A stretch of DNA of 64,000 bases from an uncultured Flavobacteriaceae bacterium (GCA_905381055.1 CAJPUR010000002.1:1-64000), one strand, 5' to 3'; positions 7,963-16,646 are shown, numbered from the stretch's first letter. Translations and numbers: made by a program. The notes: a model not told the origin generated them from the sequence alone.

Positions 7963-9213
7963 ATGAAAAATATATTAAAAATATCAACTTTACTTTCTTT
8001 AATTTTAATAGTTTCATGTTCAAAGGATCCTGATCCTATTTCCTATGAAACATTAATTATTCAGGAAGTGCCTACAACTGTTATCCAGGAGGTACCTGGT
8101 CCTACTGTAACTGTGAATGTCCCAACTCCTATTCCCCCACCTGATTATGATTTCAATAGACAGGGAGTTTCTACCGTTTACTATACTGGACAAACCAGTA
8201 GACTTAAAATGGCTGCAGCTTTAGGATCTGCAATGAATAGTAATACTTCAACTAAAGAACAGATTAAAAATATGTTTGACAATGGTGAAGGGTTTTCTGA
8301 TGCCACTTTAAATGGAACAGGTAAAAAAGTTGGAAATAAAACTGGAGCTTATGGTTCAGCTACTGTTAAGCCAATATTTGATACATGGATTACTGACTTT
8401 GTTGATAATGTAATTCCTGCATGGAATAATGACGCTGCAAAAGGAGTAGCCGGAAAATATACAGACCCAGGAACTGGAGGCAGAACGGTTTATATTAACA
8501 AACAAGGTAAAGAATACAACCAACTATTCATGAAAGGCTTAATTGGAGGAATGGCAAATGACCAAATCATAAACGGTTATTTGTCACAAAGTAAACTTGA
8601 TGGAGTAAAAGCAAATAATGACAGTGGAGTATTTGAATATACTTCACCAGGAGCTGCTGAAGCTAACGTTACTAAAATGGAACATTATTGGGATGAAGGA
8701 TTTGGTTATCTATATGGTCTTGACAATCAAACAAATCCTCAACTGGGTGCTTCAGGCGATGTATTACTAAATAAATACCTAAAGAAAATTGAAGCAAGTG
8801 ATGAGCCAGGAATAGCAAAAAAAATATATGATGCCTTTACATTAGGAAGGGCAGCTATTACTGCTAAAAATTACACTCTCAGAGATGAGCAGGCTAAAAT
8901 TATTAAAGTTGAATTATCTAAAGTCATAGGTTATAAAGCTGCTTACTATATGTATAGTGGGGGAAGCAATATAGATTCAGGTAAATGGGCTAACGCAATG
9001 CATGCCTTATCAGAAGGTTATGGTTTTATTTTGAGTCTTCAATATACTCAAAAAGCTGACGGGACTCCATATATGACTAATGCTGAAGTAAATGCCTTAC
9101 TTGCAGAACTGGATGCAGGAGACGGTTTTTGGGACCATACAAAAGCTACTTTAGGAGTAATAGGTAAGAAAATAACCGATGCAACTGGTTTGTTGCCTCA
9201 AAACGTTTACTAA
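7963..9213 (+). CDS. DUF4856 lipoprotein, iron-cluster associated
   Basis: This 416-residue lipoprotein has a lipobox ending in Cys19 (LIVSC) and a Thr/Val/Pro-rich spacer to about residue 65. The folded domain matches DUF4856 as I know it: YDFNRQGVSTVYYTGQTSRL at its start, MKGLIGGMANDQIINGYL in the middle, MEHYWDEGFGYLYGL, and a late SEGYGFILSLQYT. These proteins are usually encoded beside imelysin and TonB receptors in Bacteroidota and are thought to work in iron uptake at the outer membrane. No catalytic motif is apparent. It is the first gene of the cluster and ends 95 bases before imelysin; a strong stem-loop lies in that gap. Confidence 0.85.
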   Translation: MKNILKISTLLSLILIVSCSKDPDPISYETLIIQEVPTTVIQEVPGPTVTVNVPTPIPPPDYDFNRQGVSTVYYTGQTSRLKMAAALGSAMNSNTSTKEQIKNMFDNGEGFSDATLNGTGKKVGNKTGAYGSATVKPIFDTWITDFVDNVIPAWNNDAAKGVAGKYTDPGTGGRTVYINKQGKEYNQLFMKGLIGGMANDQIINGYLSQSKLDGVKANNDSGVFEYTSPGAAEANVTKMEHYWDEGFGYLYGLDNQTNPQLGASGDVLLNKYLKKIEASDEPGIAKKIYDAFTLGRAAITAKNYTLRDEQAKIIKVELSKVIGYKAAYYMYSGGSNIDSGKWANAMHALSEGYGFILSLQYTQKADGTPYMTNAEVNALLAELDAGDGFWDHTKATLGVIGKKITDATGLLPQNVY

Positions 9214-9254
9214 TTTTCCCAGATACAGAAATTAGTAGTTTAGTTTATTTTTTG

Positions 9255-9286
9255 CAAATAGCGGTTATTGATTTAACCGCTATTTG
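9255..9286 (+). terminator. Strong stem-loop between DUF4856 and imelysin genes
   Basis: CAAATAGCGGTTA (9255-9267) pairs perfectly over 13 bases with TAACCGCTATTTG (9274-9286) around the six-base loop TTGATT. It is GC-rich for this genome. The run after it (TTGTT, then A-rich) is a poor U-tract, so it may be a partial terminator, or a 3'-end stabiliser that lets the upstream lipoprotein be made in excess of imelysin. Confidence 0.7.
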
Positions 9287-9307
9287 TTGTTAAAAAAAAA
9301 TGAAAAA

Positions 9308-10513
9308 ATGAAAAAAATTTTAACACTTTTAATTTTAATTTTATTGATCACTTGCTCTAAAGAAAGTGGATCTGACACTATAGTAAGCGTTGTTGATGCA
9401 ACCCCTGTTGTTGCTAACAGCTCAGATACTTCCTCAAATAATGATGCTGATTCTACTACTGAAACTAATACTTCGGATACATCAAGTGATTCAGAAAGTG
9501 CATCATTTGATAGAAAAGCAATGCTTGAAAACTGGGTTAATAATATTATTATACCACTAAATGAAGACTTCAAAACAAAATTAAATTCCCTTAAAGAAGA
9601 AACATCAAAATTTAAAACTTCTCCAAATAGTGAGAATTTGAAATTAGTAAAAGAAAAATGGCTAATTGCATATAAGTCTTGGCAACATATTGAAATGTTT
9701 GATTATGGTAAAGCTGAAGAAATATATTACCAGTCAAAAATGAATGTTTATCCTACTGATTCAGAAAGAGTTGAAAGAAATATTTCAAGTGAGACATATA
9801 ATCTTGATAATGCAAATAATAATGATGCACAAGGTTTCCCTGCGATAGATTATATGTTATTCGGAATCGCTGATACAGAAGAAAAAATTATTGAAAAATT
9901 TTCTCAATCCGACAATAAATATATTTCATATCTCACTAATGTAATAGATAAAATGTATAGCGTTACAAGTGAGGTTTCTAGCTATTGGACTGACAACAAA
10001 GATTCATTTATTTCCTCAACAGAAAATACAGCAACATCAAGTATTAATAAAGTAACTAATGACTTTATTTTTTATTATGAGAAAGGTTTTAGAGCAAATA
10101 AAATTGGAATTCCTGCAGGAGTATTTTCTGGAACTACTTTACCTGATAGAGTTGAAGGCTATTACAGTAAAATATATTCTAAACAATTAGCATTGGAGGC
10201 TTTAGATGCTGTTGAGAATTTTTTTAGTGGTAAAAAATTTAATTCTGATATTAAAGGTGAAAGTCTTGAAACATATTTGAATTTTCTGAAATCTGATGGT
10301 ACTGATTTGAGTAAATCAATATCTGACCAATTTACAATTGCTAAAGAAAAAATTAACAGTCTTAATGAAGATTTCACTTCCCAAATAAGCTCTGATAATA
10401 ATAAAATGTTAATTACTTATGATGAAATACAAAAAGGTGTTGTTTTTCTAAAAACTGACATGTTACAAACATTAAGTATTAGTGTTGATTATATTGATGC
10501 AGACGGAGATTAA
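9308..10513 (+). CDS. Imelysin family (M75-like) lipoprotein
   Basis: This 401-residue lipoprotein (lipobox LLITC, Cys16) belongs to the imelysin/peptidase M75 family of envelope iron-uptake proteins. A Ser/Thr/Asp-rich linker (about residues 20-65) precedes the helical domain. Family marks are AYKSWQHIEMFDYGKAEE near 118-135, GFPAIDYMLFG near 175-185 and GIPAGVFSGT near 266-275. The M75 signature GxHxxE is not clearly present, so peptidase activity is doubtful; imelysins generally bind rather than cleave. I chose the ATG at 9308 because it starts the signal peptide, although the frame is open upstream. It is followed by the HTTM protein with 17 bases between. Confidence 0.87.
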   Translation: MKKILTLLILILLITCSKESGSDTIVSVVDATPVVANSSDTSSNNDADSTTETNTSDTSSDSESASFDRKAMLENWVNNIIIPLNEDFKTKLNSLKEETSKFKTSPNSENLKLVKEKWLIAYKSWQHIEMFDYGKAEEIYYQSKMNVYPTDSERVERNISSETYNLDNANNNDAQGFPAIDYMLFGIADTEEKIIEKFSQSDNKYISYLTNVIDKMYSVTSEVSSYWTDNKDSFISSTENTATSSINKVTNDFIFYYEKGFRANKIGIPAGVFSGTTLPDRVEGYYSKIYSKQLALEALDAVENFFSGKKFNSDIKGESLETYLNFLKSDGTDLSKSISDQFTIAKEKINSLNEDFTSQISSDNNKMLITYDEIQKGVVFLKTDMLQTLSISVDYIDADGD

Positions 10514-10530
10514 TTTATAATTAGCCATGA

Positions 10531-11895
10531 ATGATTACATTAAATTCATATTTATCAAAAACTTATGGATCTAGCCCACTAATCGTATTTAGGATTGGAT
10601 TTGGACTTTTAATGTTAATCAGCCTGATAAGGTTTTGGATTAATGGATGGATAGAAGAATTATATATTAACCCCCAATTCCATTTTTCATATTATGGCTT
10701 TGAGTGGGTAAAACCCCTTGGCAATTTTACTTATATCTTGTTTTTGATTTGCGGTGTATCTTCAATTTTTATCGCTTTAGGATATAAATATAGATTTTCA
10801 ATTATCTTATTTTTTTTAAGTTTTACCTATATCGAATTAATGGATAAAACAACATATCTAAATCACTATTATTTTATAAGTATTTTAAGTTTCCTAATGA
10901 TTTTTTTACCCCTTAATATAAGATTTTCAATTGATTCTTATCAAAAAAAAGTTTCTTATAATAAAGTACCTATTTGGACAATTGATAGTATTAAACTTCT
11001 AATAACTATAGTATATTTATTTGCAGGAATTGCAAAAATAAATTCTGATTGGCTTCTTAAAGCTATGCCTTTAAAGATATGGTTGACATCAAAATATGAC
11101 CTCCCATTAATAGGAGAAACTATTATGCATAAAGAATGGTTTCATTACTTAATGAGCTGGGGAGGGATGTTCTATGATTTATTAATACCATTTCTTTTAT
11201 TAATTAGTTTTACTAGGGGGTTTGCTTTCTTTTTAGTTGTGTTTTTTCATGTTTTCACTGTAATCTTATTTCCTATTGGAATGTTTCCATACATAATGAT
11301 TTTTAGTGCTTTAATTTTTTTCAGTTCTAAATTTCATGAAAAAATAATTTATAATATTTCTAATTTTTTAGATAAATTGATTAAGAGTAAAAAGATTTTT
11401 AAGTTTTATAATACATATAATATAAAAAATACAAAAATCATATACCCAGTTATAGTTCTATTCTTTATTTTTCAAATTACTTTCCCATTAAGAAATCTTT
11501 TATATGAAGGCGAGCTTTTCTGGAATGAAAAAGGGTATAGATATTCATGGAGAGTGATGCTCATGGAAAAAATGGGCTATACAACCTTTAAAGTAAATGA
11601 TCTAGATTCAGGAAAATCGTTTTATATAAACAACCGTGATTTTTTAACCCCTTTTCAAGAAAAGCAAATGAGCTTTCAACCAGATTTCATAATTGAATTT
11701 GCTCATTTCATTGGTGATTATTATAAAAAAAATGGAATTAAAAATTTAACAGTTAATGCTGACAGCTTTGTAGCATTAAATGGAAGAAGAAGTCAAAGAT
11801 TTATTGATCCTGAGATTAATCTCTATTTAGAAAAAAGATCATTTAAAAATTATAACTGGGTTTTACCTTTCAATGATGAGATCAAAGGTTTTTAA
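10531..11895 (+). CDS. HTTM domain protein (gamma-carboxylase-like membrane protein)
   Basis: This 454-residue membrane protein carries the HTTM domain found in vitamin K-dependent gamma-carboxylases. Several membrane helices fill residues 15-310, and the family motif AGIAKINSDWL lies near 166-176, with the conserved Lys and Trp. The C-terminal part (about 330-454) is a soluble domain outside the last helix. Bacterial HTTM proteins have no proven reaction; in flavobacteria they often sit between imelysin and a FecA-like receptor, as here. The gene overlaps the receptor gene by 23 bases, so translation is likely coupled. An iron-related role is inferred from position. Confidence 0.82.
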   Translation: MITLNSYLSKTYGSSPLIVFRIGFGLLMLISLIRFWINGWIEELYINPQFHFSYYGFEWVKPLGNFTYILFLICGVSSIFIALGYKYRFSIILFFLSFTYIELMDKTTYLNHYYFISILSFLMIFLPLNIRFSIDSYQKKVSYNKVPIWTIDSIKLLITIVYLFAGIAKINSDWLLKAMPLKIWLTSKYDLPLIGETIMHKEWFHYLMSWGGMFYDLLIPFLLLISFTRGFAFFLVVFFHVFTVILFPIGMFPYIMIFSALIFFSSKFHEKIIYNISNFLDKLIKSKKIFKFYNTYNIKNTKIIYPVIVLFFIFQITFPLRNLLYEGELFWNEKGYRYSWRVMLMEKMGYTTFKVNDLDSGKSFYINNRDFLTPFQEKQMSFQPDFIIEFAHFIGDYYKKNGIKNLTVNADSFVALNGRRSQRFIDPEINLYLEKRSFKNYNWVLPFNDEIKGF

Positions 11896-14284
11896 AATTA
11901 TTTTTTTATTTAGCTTAATTGGGTTTTCACAAAAAAAAGTTGAGGGAACAATTTTTTTTAGTACAGGTGAGACAATACCTTTTGTTGAAATTTATGACGA
12001 AAACAAGTATTTAACTATTTCAGATCCAGAAGGCAAATTTACTTTTTCAACCTTTTTAGATGAAATAAAGTTATTTTTTCTTATTGATGATTACACTCAT
12101 GAAAAAATAATTAACATTGAAAAAAAAATAACTCATGAGATAATAATTGATATTAATTCAGTTAATCTTGATGAAGTCACTTTAATTGCAAATAAAAAAA
12201 AATCATTTCAACTAAGAAAATTAAAGGATGTTGAGGGTACAACAATTAATGCAGGGAAAAAAAATGAAGTTATATTGATTACCCAAGCTATTGGTAATAT
12301 TGCATCTAATAATTCTAGACAAATTTATAGTCAAATACCGGGCTTAAATATTTTTGAAAGTGACGATGCAGGAATACAACTAAATATAGGAGGAAGAGGT
12401 TTAAATCCAAACAGATCCTCCAACTTCAATACACGACAAAATGGGTATGACATCAGTGCAGATGTATTAGGATATCCTGAAAGTTATTACACTCCTCCCG
12501 CAGAAAGCCTTAAAGAAATTCAAATAATAAGAGGAGCGGCCTCTTTACAATACGGGACTCAGTTTGGAGGTTTGGTTAATTTTATTTTTAAAGAACCTCA
12601 AATCGATAAAAAAATTGAATTATTGTCAAGAAATACTATTGGTAGTAATAATTTATATACAAATTTTACAAGCGTTAGTGGTAAAAAAAATAAAATTAGT
12701 TATTATACTTTTTTCAACTTTAAAGAAGGACAGGGGTTTAGAGCGAACTCAAATTTTAATTCAAAAAATGCATTTTTAAATCTTAACTATAACCCGAGCG
12801 ATAAAATATTATTTAAATTAGATTTTACTTATTTAAAATATTTGGCAAAGCAAGGAGGTGGATTATCCGATAAGATGTTTAAAGATGATCCCTACCAGAG
12901 CAATAGAAGTAGAAACTGGTTTGGAATAGATTGGTTTGTTTATAATTTTAAATATCAGCAAAAATTAAGTTTAGATTCAACTTTAAGTTTAAGCCTTTTT
13001 GGATTAAACGCTACAAGAAACTCTATTGGATTTAGAACTAATCGCGTTGATCAAATAGATCCTCTTCTAGAAAGAGACCTTATAAATGGAGACTTTAATA
13101 ATTTTGGCGCAGAAATTAAATATTTAACAAAATATAAAATATTTAGTACCCCTTCTACATTGCTGTTTGGATCAAAATTATATAATTCTAAAAACTTTAG
13201 TGAACAAGGCCCAGGATCGGATTCTTTTGATGCTGATTTTGAAATAAAAACTAATGAATTCCCTAATTATACCAATCAATCTAATTATAAATATCCTAAT
13301 TATAACTATGCTTTTTTTGCTGAAAATATTTTTTATATTAATGATAAGATATCAATTACCCCAGGATTTAGATATGAATATATTCAAACTGAAAGCGATG
13401 GTTATTACAAAAAAATAAATTTGGATGGTGCTGGAAATGTAATATTGAATAGCACCATAGATAATTCTGAAAAAAGAAAAAGGAATTTTATTCTTTTAGG
13501 AATTGGTTTTAGCATAAAGCCAAGCAATTCAATTGAAATTTATTCTAATTTTTCTGAAAATTACAGATCAGTAACATTCGCAGATATTAGCATCTTAAAT
13601 CCTGCATTTTCAATTAATCCAAATATAATCGATGAAAATGGCAACACTTTCGACACAGGAATTAGAGGGAATTTTAAAAATCTAATTTCTTACGATATCA
13701 ACTTTTTTAACCTAAACTATAAAAATAGAATTGGATTTGTTCAAAAAGTTACTGCCATGGGTAATGTAAAAAGTGAAAAAGGAAACGTAGGGGACGCAAG
13801 AATTAGTGGGATTGAATCTTTATTAGATTTTAATTTGTCAAGAATATTTAATTTAGGAGACATTTACATCTTTAATTATTATATAAATTATTCATTCATA
13901 AATTCAAAATATACAAATTCTGATATTCCTGGTGTTATTAATAAAAGAGTTGAATTTGTCCCTAAAAACAACTTAAAAACTGGCCTAAGATTTGGATTTA
14001 AAGATTTTATTTTTAGTTATCAATATTCTTATATTTCAAACCAATTTACTGATTCCTCCAATGCAATAGATGGTAGTCTTAGTGGAGTAATTGGTGAAAT
14101 TCCTTCATATAAAATTTCCGATTTATCGGCGAGTTACTCTATTAACAAACTTAAGTTTGAATTAGGGATAAATAATCTCTTAAAAGAGAAATATTTCACA
14201 AGAAGAGCAACTGGGTATCCAGGTCCAGGTATAATTCCATCTTCCCCTCTTTCATATTACCTAACATTACAAATAAAAATTTAA
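11873..14284 (+). CDS. TonB-dependent receptor, FecA-like iron complex transporter
   Basis: This is an 803-residue outer-membrane receptor. After a signal peptide (to about residue 20, ending GFSQ) comes a short carboxypeptidase-regulatory-like domain (about 22-90), then a plug domain (about 115-240) with SQIPGLNIFE, GGRGLNPNRSSNFNTRQNGY and IIRGAASLQYGTQFGG, then a barrel to the end. The NPNRS-NTRQNGYDI pattern resembles FecA and related ferric-citrate receptors. It ends the DUF4856-imelysin-HTTM unit and would bring an iron complex into the periplasm using TonB energy. Substrate is inferred. Two ATG codons (11873 and 11876) are possible starts. Confidence 0.87.
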   Translation: MMRSKVFKIIFLFSLIGFSQKKVEGTIFFSTGETIPFVEIYDENKYLTISDPEGKFTFSTFLDEIKLFFLIDDYTHEKIINIEKKITHEIIIDINSVNLDEVTLIANKKKSFQLRKLKDVEGTTINAGKKNEVILITQAIGNIASNNSRQIYSQIPGLNIFESDDAGIQLNIGGRGLNPNRSSNFNTRQNGYDISADVLGYPESYYTPPAESLKEIQIIRGAASLQYGTQFGGLVNFIFKEPQIDKKIELLSRNTIGSNNLYTNFTSVSGKKNKISYYTFFNFKEGQGFRANSNFNSKNAFLNLNYNPSDKILFKLDFTYLKYLAKQGGGLSDKMFKDDPYQSNRSRNWFGIDWFVYNFKYQQKLSLDSTLSLSLFGLNATRNSIGFRTNRVDQIDPLLERDLINGDFNNFGAEIKYLTKYKIFSTPSTLLFGSKLYNSKNFSEQGPGSDSFDADFEIKTNEFPNYTNQSNYKYPNYNYAFFAENIFYINDKISITPGFRYEYIQTESDGYYKKINLDGAGNVILNSTIDNSEKRKRNFILLGIGFSIKPSNSIEIYSNFSENYRSVTFADISILNPAFSINPNIIDENGNTFDTGIRGNFKNLISYDINFFNLNYKNRIGFVQKVTAMGNVKSEKGNVGDARISGIESLLDFNLSRIFNLGDIYIFNYYINYSFINSKYTNSDIPGVINKRVEFVPKNNLKTGLRFGFKDFIFSYQYSYISNQFTDSSNAIDGSLSGVIGEIPSYKISDLSASYSINKLKFELGINNLLKEKYFTRRATGYPGPGIIPSSPLSYYLTLQIKI

Positions 14285-14294
14285 TCTAATTAAT

Positions 14295-14651
14295 ATGTGT
14301 CACAAGAATATAAAAATAATTTCCAGTACTAAAGAAGGCTCTCTAATCAAGTGTGAATGTGGGTCTTATACTTTTAAATTTAATAATATCATTTTTGAGT
14401 TTACTGAGCATGAATTGAGATCTTTTAAAAAATACCTTATGAAAATCAATGTTGATTATTGGGAAAATCAATGCATATGTAATATTACGACTTGTAGGAA
14501 AATTCCTATTATAACAAGTCAAGGTAATTTACTTTTAATATTTAATAGATTGGAATTTGAAAAAATTAAAAAAATAATTTTTCCAAATAAAAAAAGTAAT
14601 TTTGATTTATTAAAGTATAAAGATTTGCAGCTTCCTATATGTAAAAACTAA
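14295..14651 (+). CDS. Small cysteine-rich protein, DUF6686-like
   Basis: This 118-residue cytoplasmic protein starts MCHKN and has seven cysteines, including KCECG near residues 19-23 and QCICN near 59-63. FNNIIFEFTEHEL near 29-41 and INVDYWE near 51-57 match what I remember of the Bacteroidota DUF6686 family, which often lies near iron receptors; that assignment is from memory. Paired cysteines suggest a metal site, perhaps zinc or an iron-sulfur cluster. It begins 11 bases after the receptor gene and ends just before the DCC1-like gene, so it probably belongs to the same transcript. Function unknown. Confidence 0.65.
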   Translation: MCHKNIKIISSTKEGSLIKCECGSYTFKFNNIIFEFTEHELRSFKKYLMKINVDYWENQCICNITTCRKIPIITSQGNLLLIFNRLEFEKIKKIIFPNKKSNFDLLKYKDLQLPICKN

Positions 14652-14658
14652 ATTGGAA

Positions 14659-15051
14659 ATGATTAAAAATAAGGTGATTGTCTTTTATGATGCTTATTGT
14701 GTGCTTTGTGATTCGTCAATAATTTGGTTAATTGAAAATGATAAAAAAAACATTTTACACTTTTCTCACTTTAAAAGTGATTTTGCATTGAGTAAAATAA
14801 AAAATACTGAAAGCTCAGATACTGTTTCAATTTTAACTTCTAATGGGGAAATTCTTCAAAAAAGCGATGCGGTTATATTTTTATTGAAACTTTTAAAAAA
14901 ATATCTAATTCTTAAATATATAATTCAACTAACACCTAAATTTATAAGAGACTTTTTTTATGATGTTATTGCTAAAAATAGATATAAATGGTTTGGTAAA
15001 TATGACTCATGTAAAATTCCAAAAAGTGAATGGAAGAGTAGATTCTTATAG
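14659..15051 (+). CDS. DCC1-like thiol-disulfide oxidoreductase family protein
   Basis: This 130-residue protein belongs to the DCC1/DUF393 family, small thioredoxin-like proteins. The defining motif FYDAYCVLCDSS gives Cys14 and Cys17 of the CxxC site, and the C-terminal RYKWFGKYDSC segment is typical. The reaction is presumed thiol-disulfide exchange on an unknown partner. DCC1 proteins are often encoded with or fused to HTTM proteins, and an HTTM gene lies three genes upstream, so the two may cooperate. I prefer the ATG at 14659; a TTG two codons earlier is an alternative. It ends the island's main run before a new promoter. Confidence 0.78.
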   Translation: MIKNKVIVFYDAYCVLCDSSIIWLIENDKKNILHFSHFKSDFALSKIKNTESSDTVSILTSNGEILQKSDAVIFLLKLLKKYLILKYIIQLTPKFIRDFFYDVIAKNRYKWFGKYDSCKIPKSEWKSRFL

Positions 15052-15091
15052 CTATTAAAATCAAAAAAATTTTAAAAAAACTTTGTATCTT

Positions 15092-15099
15092 TACTTTTG
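15092..15099 (+). promoter_or_regulatory. Putative -7 promoter element before the SET gene
   Basis: TACTTTTG matches TAnnTTTG exactly and lies in the 116-base gap before the SET-domain gene. It would give a leader of about 60 bases ending at the TTG start. No clear -33 element is seen. Confidence 0.45.
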
Positions 15100-15167
15100 T
15101 ATTAAAAAGAATATGTTTAAAGTTGTTTTTTAAATAATCGTAAATCATTTTAATTTAAAACCGTATT

Positions 15168-15518
15168 TTGCTTACAAACGAATATAAGCCTTTACCTGAT
15201 TTTTTGACAATTAAAAAAAGTGATATTCATGGATTGGGTTTGTTCTCTAAAAAATTCATCCCAGAAGGAACTGAATTAGGAATTTCTCATTTACATAATG
15301 AAAATTTCCCTGATAACTATTTAAGACTTCCTCTTGGTGGTTTTATAAATCATCATGACATGCCTAATTGTATTGCAAGATCCTTTGAAGAGCCAGAAAA
15401 ACATATAAAAATTTACTCTATTAAAGATATCCCCTCTGGAAAAGAGCTTACTGTAAAATATATAATTAATAAACTAAAAAATCCAAGTTGGGAATTTAAC
15501 TGGGAAGTTTCCCAGTAA
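15168..15518 (+). CDS. SET domain protein (putative lysine methyltransferase)
   Basis: This 116-residue protein is essentially a lone SET domain, the S-adenosylmethionine-dependent lysine methyltransferase fold. It has the N-terminal motif GLGLFSKKFIPEGTELG near residues 23-40, the central cofactor/catalytic motif GFINHHDMPNC near 59-69, and the closing Tyr in GKELTVKY near 91-98. No pre- or post-SET cysteine region is present. Small stand-alone SET proteins occur in bacteria; the target is unknown. The start is a TTG at 15168 with no ATG nearby that keeps the domain whole. It is 10 bases upstream of the DUF3347 lipoprotein gene. Confidence 0.75.
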   Translation: MLTNEYKPLPDFLTIKKSDIHGLGLFSKKFIPEGTELGISHLHNENFPDNYLRLPLGGFINHHDMPNCIARSFEEPEKHIKIYSIKDIPSGKELTVKYIINKLKNPSWEFNWEVSQ

Positions 15519-15528
15519 AAATTAAAAA

Positions 15529-16107
15529 ATGAAAACAAAAGTATTATCCTTAACCCTAATTTCAATTTTTTTCTACTTTTCAATTTCTTGTGGCAATATG
15601 TCAGGAAAAAAACATGAAATTAAAAATATTCCTGAGGCAAATACTAAAAATTCAAAAGTAATTCTATCTAATCTGGAAAATCCTGATATTGAAGGTTATC
15701 TGAGCACTTATTTGAATCTAAAAAATCATCTAGTAAATGACGACATTTTAAACTCATCTAAAAGTTGGATTGAATTTAATTCAAATCTTGATAAGATAAC
15801 TCCATCTAGTTTTTCCAATAAAAATCAAGATGAAATAAATAAAATTATTATTGATATTAAAAAAATTATTAATCAAACTGATTTAAATTTAATTTCTTCT
15901 CAAAGAAGTTCTTTTGAACTGATCAGTAATAAAATTTTAATTTTAGTAAAATTAGTGGGTTCAAAAATTAAACTTTATCAACATTATTGCCCTATGTATA
16001 ATAAAAACAAAGGAGGAATGTGGATAAGTTCAAGTGAAGAAATTTTTAATCCCCTTTTTGGAAGTTCTATGCTAAAATGTGGGTATGTTAAAAGTGAAAT
16101 CAATTAA
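15529..16107 (+). CDS. DUF3347 lipoprotein (metal-efflux associated domain)
   Basis: This 192-residue lipoprotein (lipobox SISC, Cys21) consists mostly of a DUF3347 domain: GYLSTYLNLKNHLVNDD near 62-78, SSQRSSFELIS near 124-134, and the conserved end LYQHYCPMYNKNKGGMW with EIFNP and SSMLKCGY. This domain is found free or at the end of CusB-type heavy-metal efflux adaptors, where the CPM and MLxCG motifs suggest copper binding. No efflux pump is encoded nearby, so it may act as a free periplasmic metal-binding protein. It lies in a run with the SET gene upstream and another lipoprotein 7 bases downstream. Confidence 0.8.
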   Translation: MKTKVLSLTLISIFFYFSISCGNMSGKKHEIKNIPEANTKNSKVILSNLENPDIEGYLSTYLNLKNHLVNDDILNSSKSWIEFNSNLDKITPSSFSNKNQDEINKIIIDIKKIINQTDLNLISSQRSSFELISNKILILVKLVGSKIKLYQHYCPMYNKNKGGMWISSSEEIFNPLFGSSMLKCGYVKSEIN

Positions 16108-16114
16108 TCTGTTA

Positions 16115-16543
16115 ATGCCTAAAAACTTAATCTTCTCTTTTTTAATCTTATTTTATTCTTGTAATCAGATCCAAACTGAAAAAAAATGTAATACTTTTTT
16201 AGAGTGTTTAGATAGTACAGTTTGGAAAATTACTACTGGTACTTTTGAACAGTATAATGTTTTTCATAATAACTCAACTGGTGAATTTATGACTCAGTAT
16301 GAAATGTTCAACAGAAGTCCAGTATGTAAAGAATTTAGTTTTACCATTGAAAATGTTGAACAAACCCTAAAAGAAATCAATGGAGATCTTTTATCTGGTA
16401 AATTAAGATTCATATGGAACGATAATGAACTTTATTGTACTTATGTTAACAACTCAAGAACTGAGAATATTACTTTTTATAAATCCTCAATTGAGGAATT
16501 AAAACAATCATTAAAATTAAGGACAGGCTGTACATTAAATTAA
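16115..16543 (+). CDS. Small lipoprotein of unknown function
   Basis: This is a 142-residue lipoprotein with signal MPKNLIFSFLILFYSC (Cys16). Five more cysteines follow (near residues 25, 31, 71, 109 and 140), enough for two disulfides. The rest predicts as mixed beta strands (WKITTGTFEQYNVFH, LRFIWNDNELYCTYV). I do not recognise the family. The frame is open 12 codons upstream into the DUF3347 gene, but the ATG at 16115 is preferred because it begins a proper lipoprotein signal 7 bases after that stop. Position suggests a shared envelope role with the DUF3347 protein. Confidence 0.6.
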   Translation: MPKNLIFSFLILFYSCNQIQTEKKCNTFLECLDSTVWKITTGTFEQYNVFHNNSTGEFMTQYEMFNRSPVCKEFSFTIENVEQTLKEINGDLLSGKLRFIWNDNELYCTYVNNSRTENITFYKSSIEELKQSLKLRTGCTLN

Positions 16544-16546
16544 AAC

Positions 16547-16645
16547 ATGGGATATTTTTTTAGAAATATAGTAGTATATGCAGTTATAGCAATTTTAATA
16601 ATAATTGTCTATTATGCAATAAGGAAAATGAATAAAAAAAAATAA
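16547..16645 (+). CDS. 32-residue single-helix membrane mini-protein
   Basis: The ATG at 16547 lies one base after the upstream lipoprotein stop and opens a 33-codon frame ending TAA at 16643-16645. The peptide begins MGYFFRN, has one strongly hydrophobic helix (about residues 8-24: IVVYAVIAILIIIVYYA) and ends with the basic tail RKMNKKK, fitting an inner-membrane protein with its C-terminus inside. Position and composition make a real gene plausible. It is convergent with the Bax-inhibitor gene, with one base between the two stop codons. Function unknown; chance hydrophobic reading is possible. Confidence 0.5.
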   Translation: MGYFFRNIVVYAVIAILIIIVYYAIRKMNKKK

Positions 16646-16646
16646 T

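Noticed and set aside
9280-9573. Minus-strand open frame opposite imelysin
   Set aside because: It mirrors the Ser/Thr/Asp-rich linker of a clear lipoprotein gene and has no independent start signal.
15052-15167. Additional small gene in the gap before the SET gene
   Set aside because: Only a few-codon frame (ATG at about 15113) is present; the gap is better explained as a promoter and leader.
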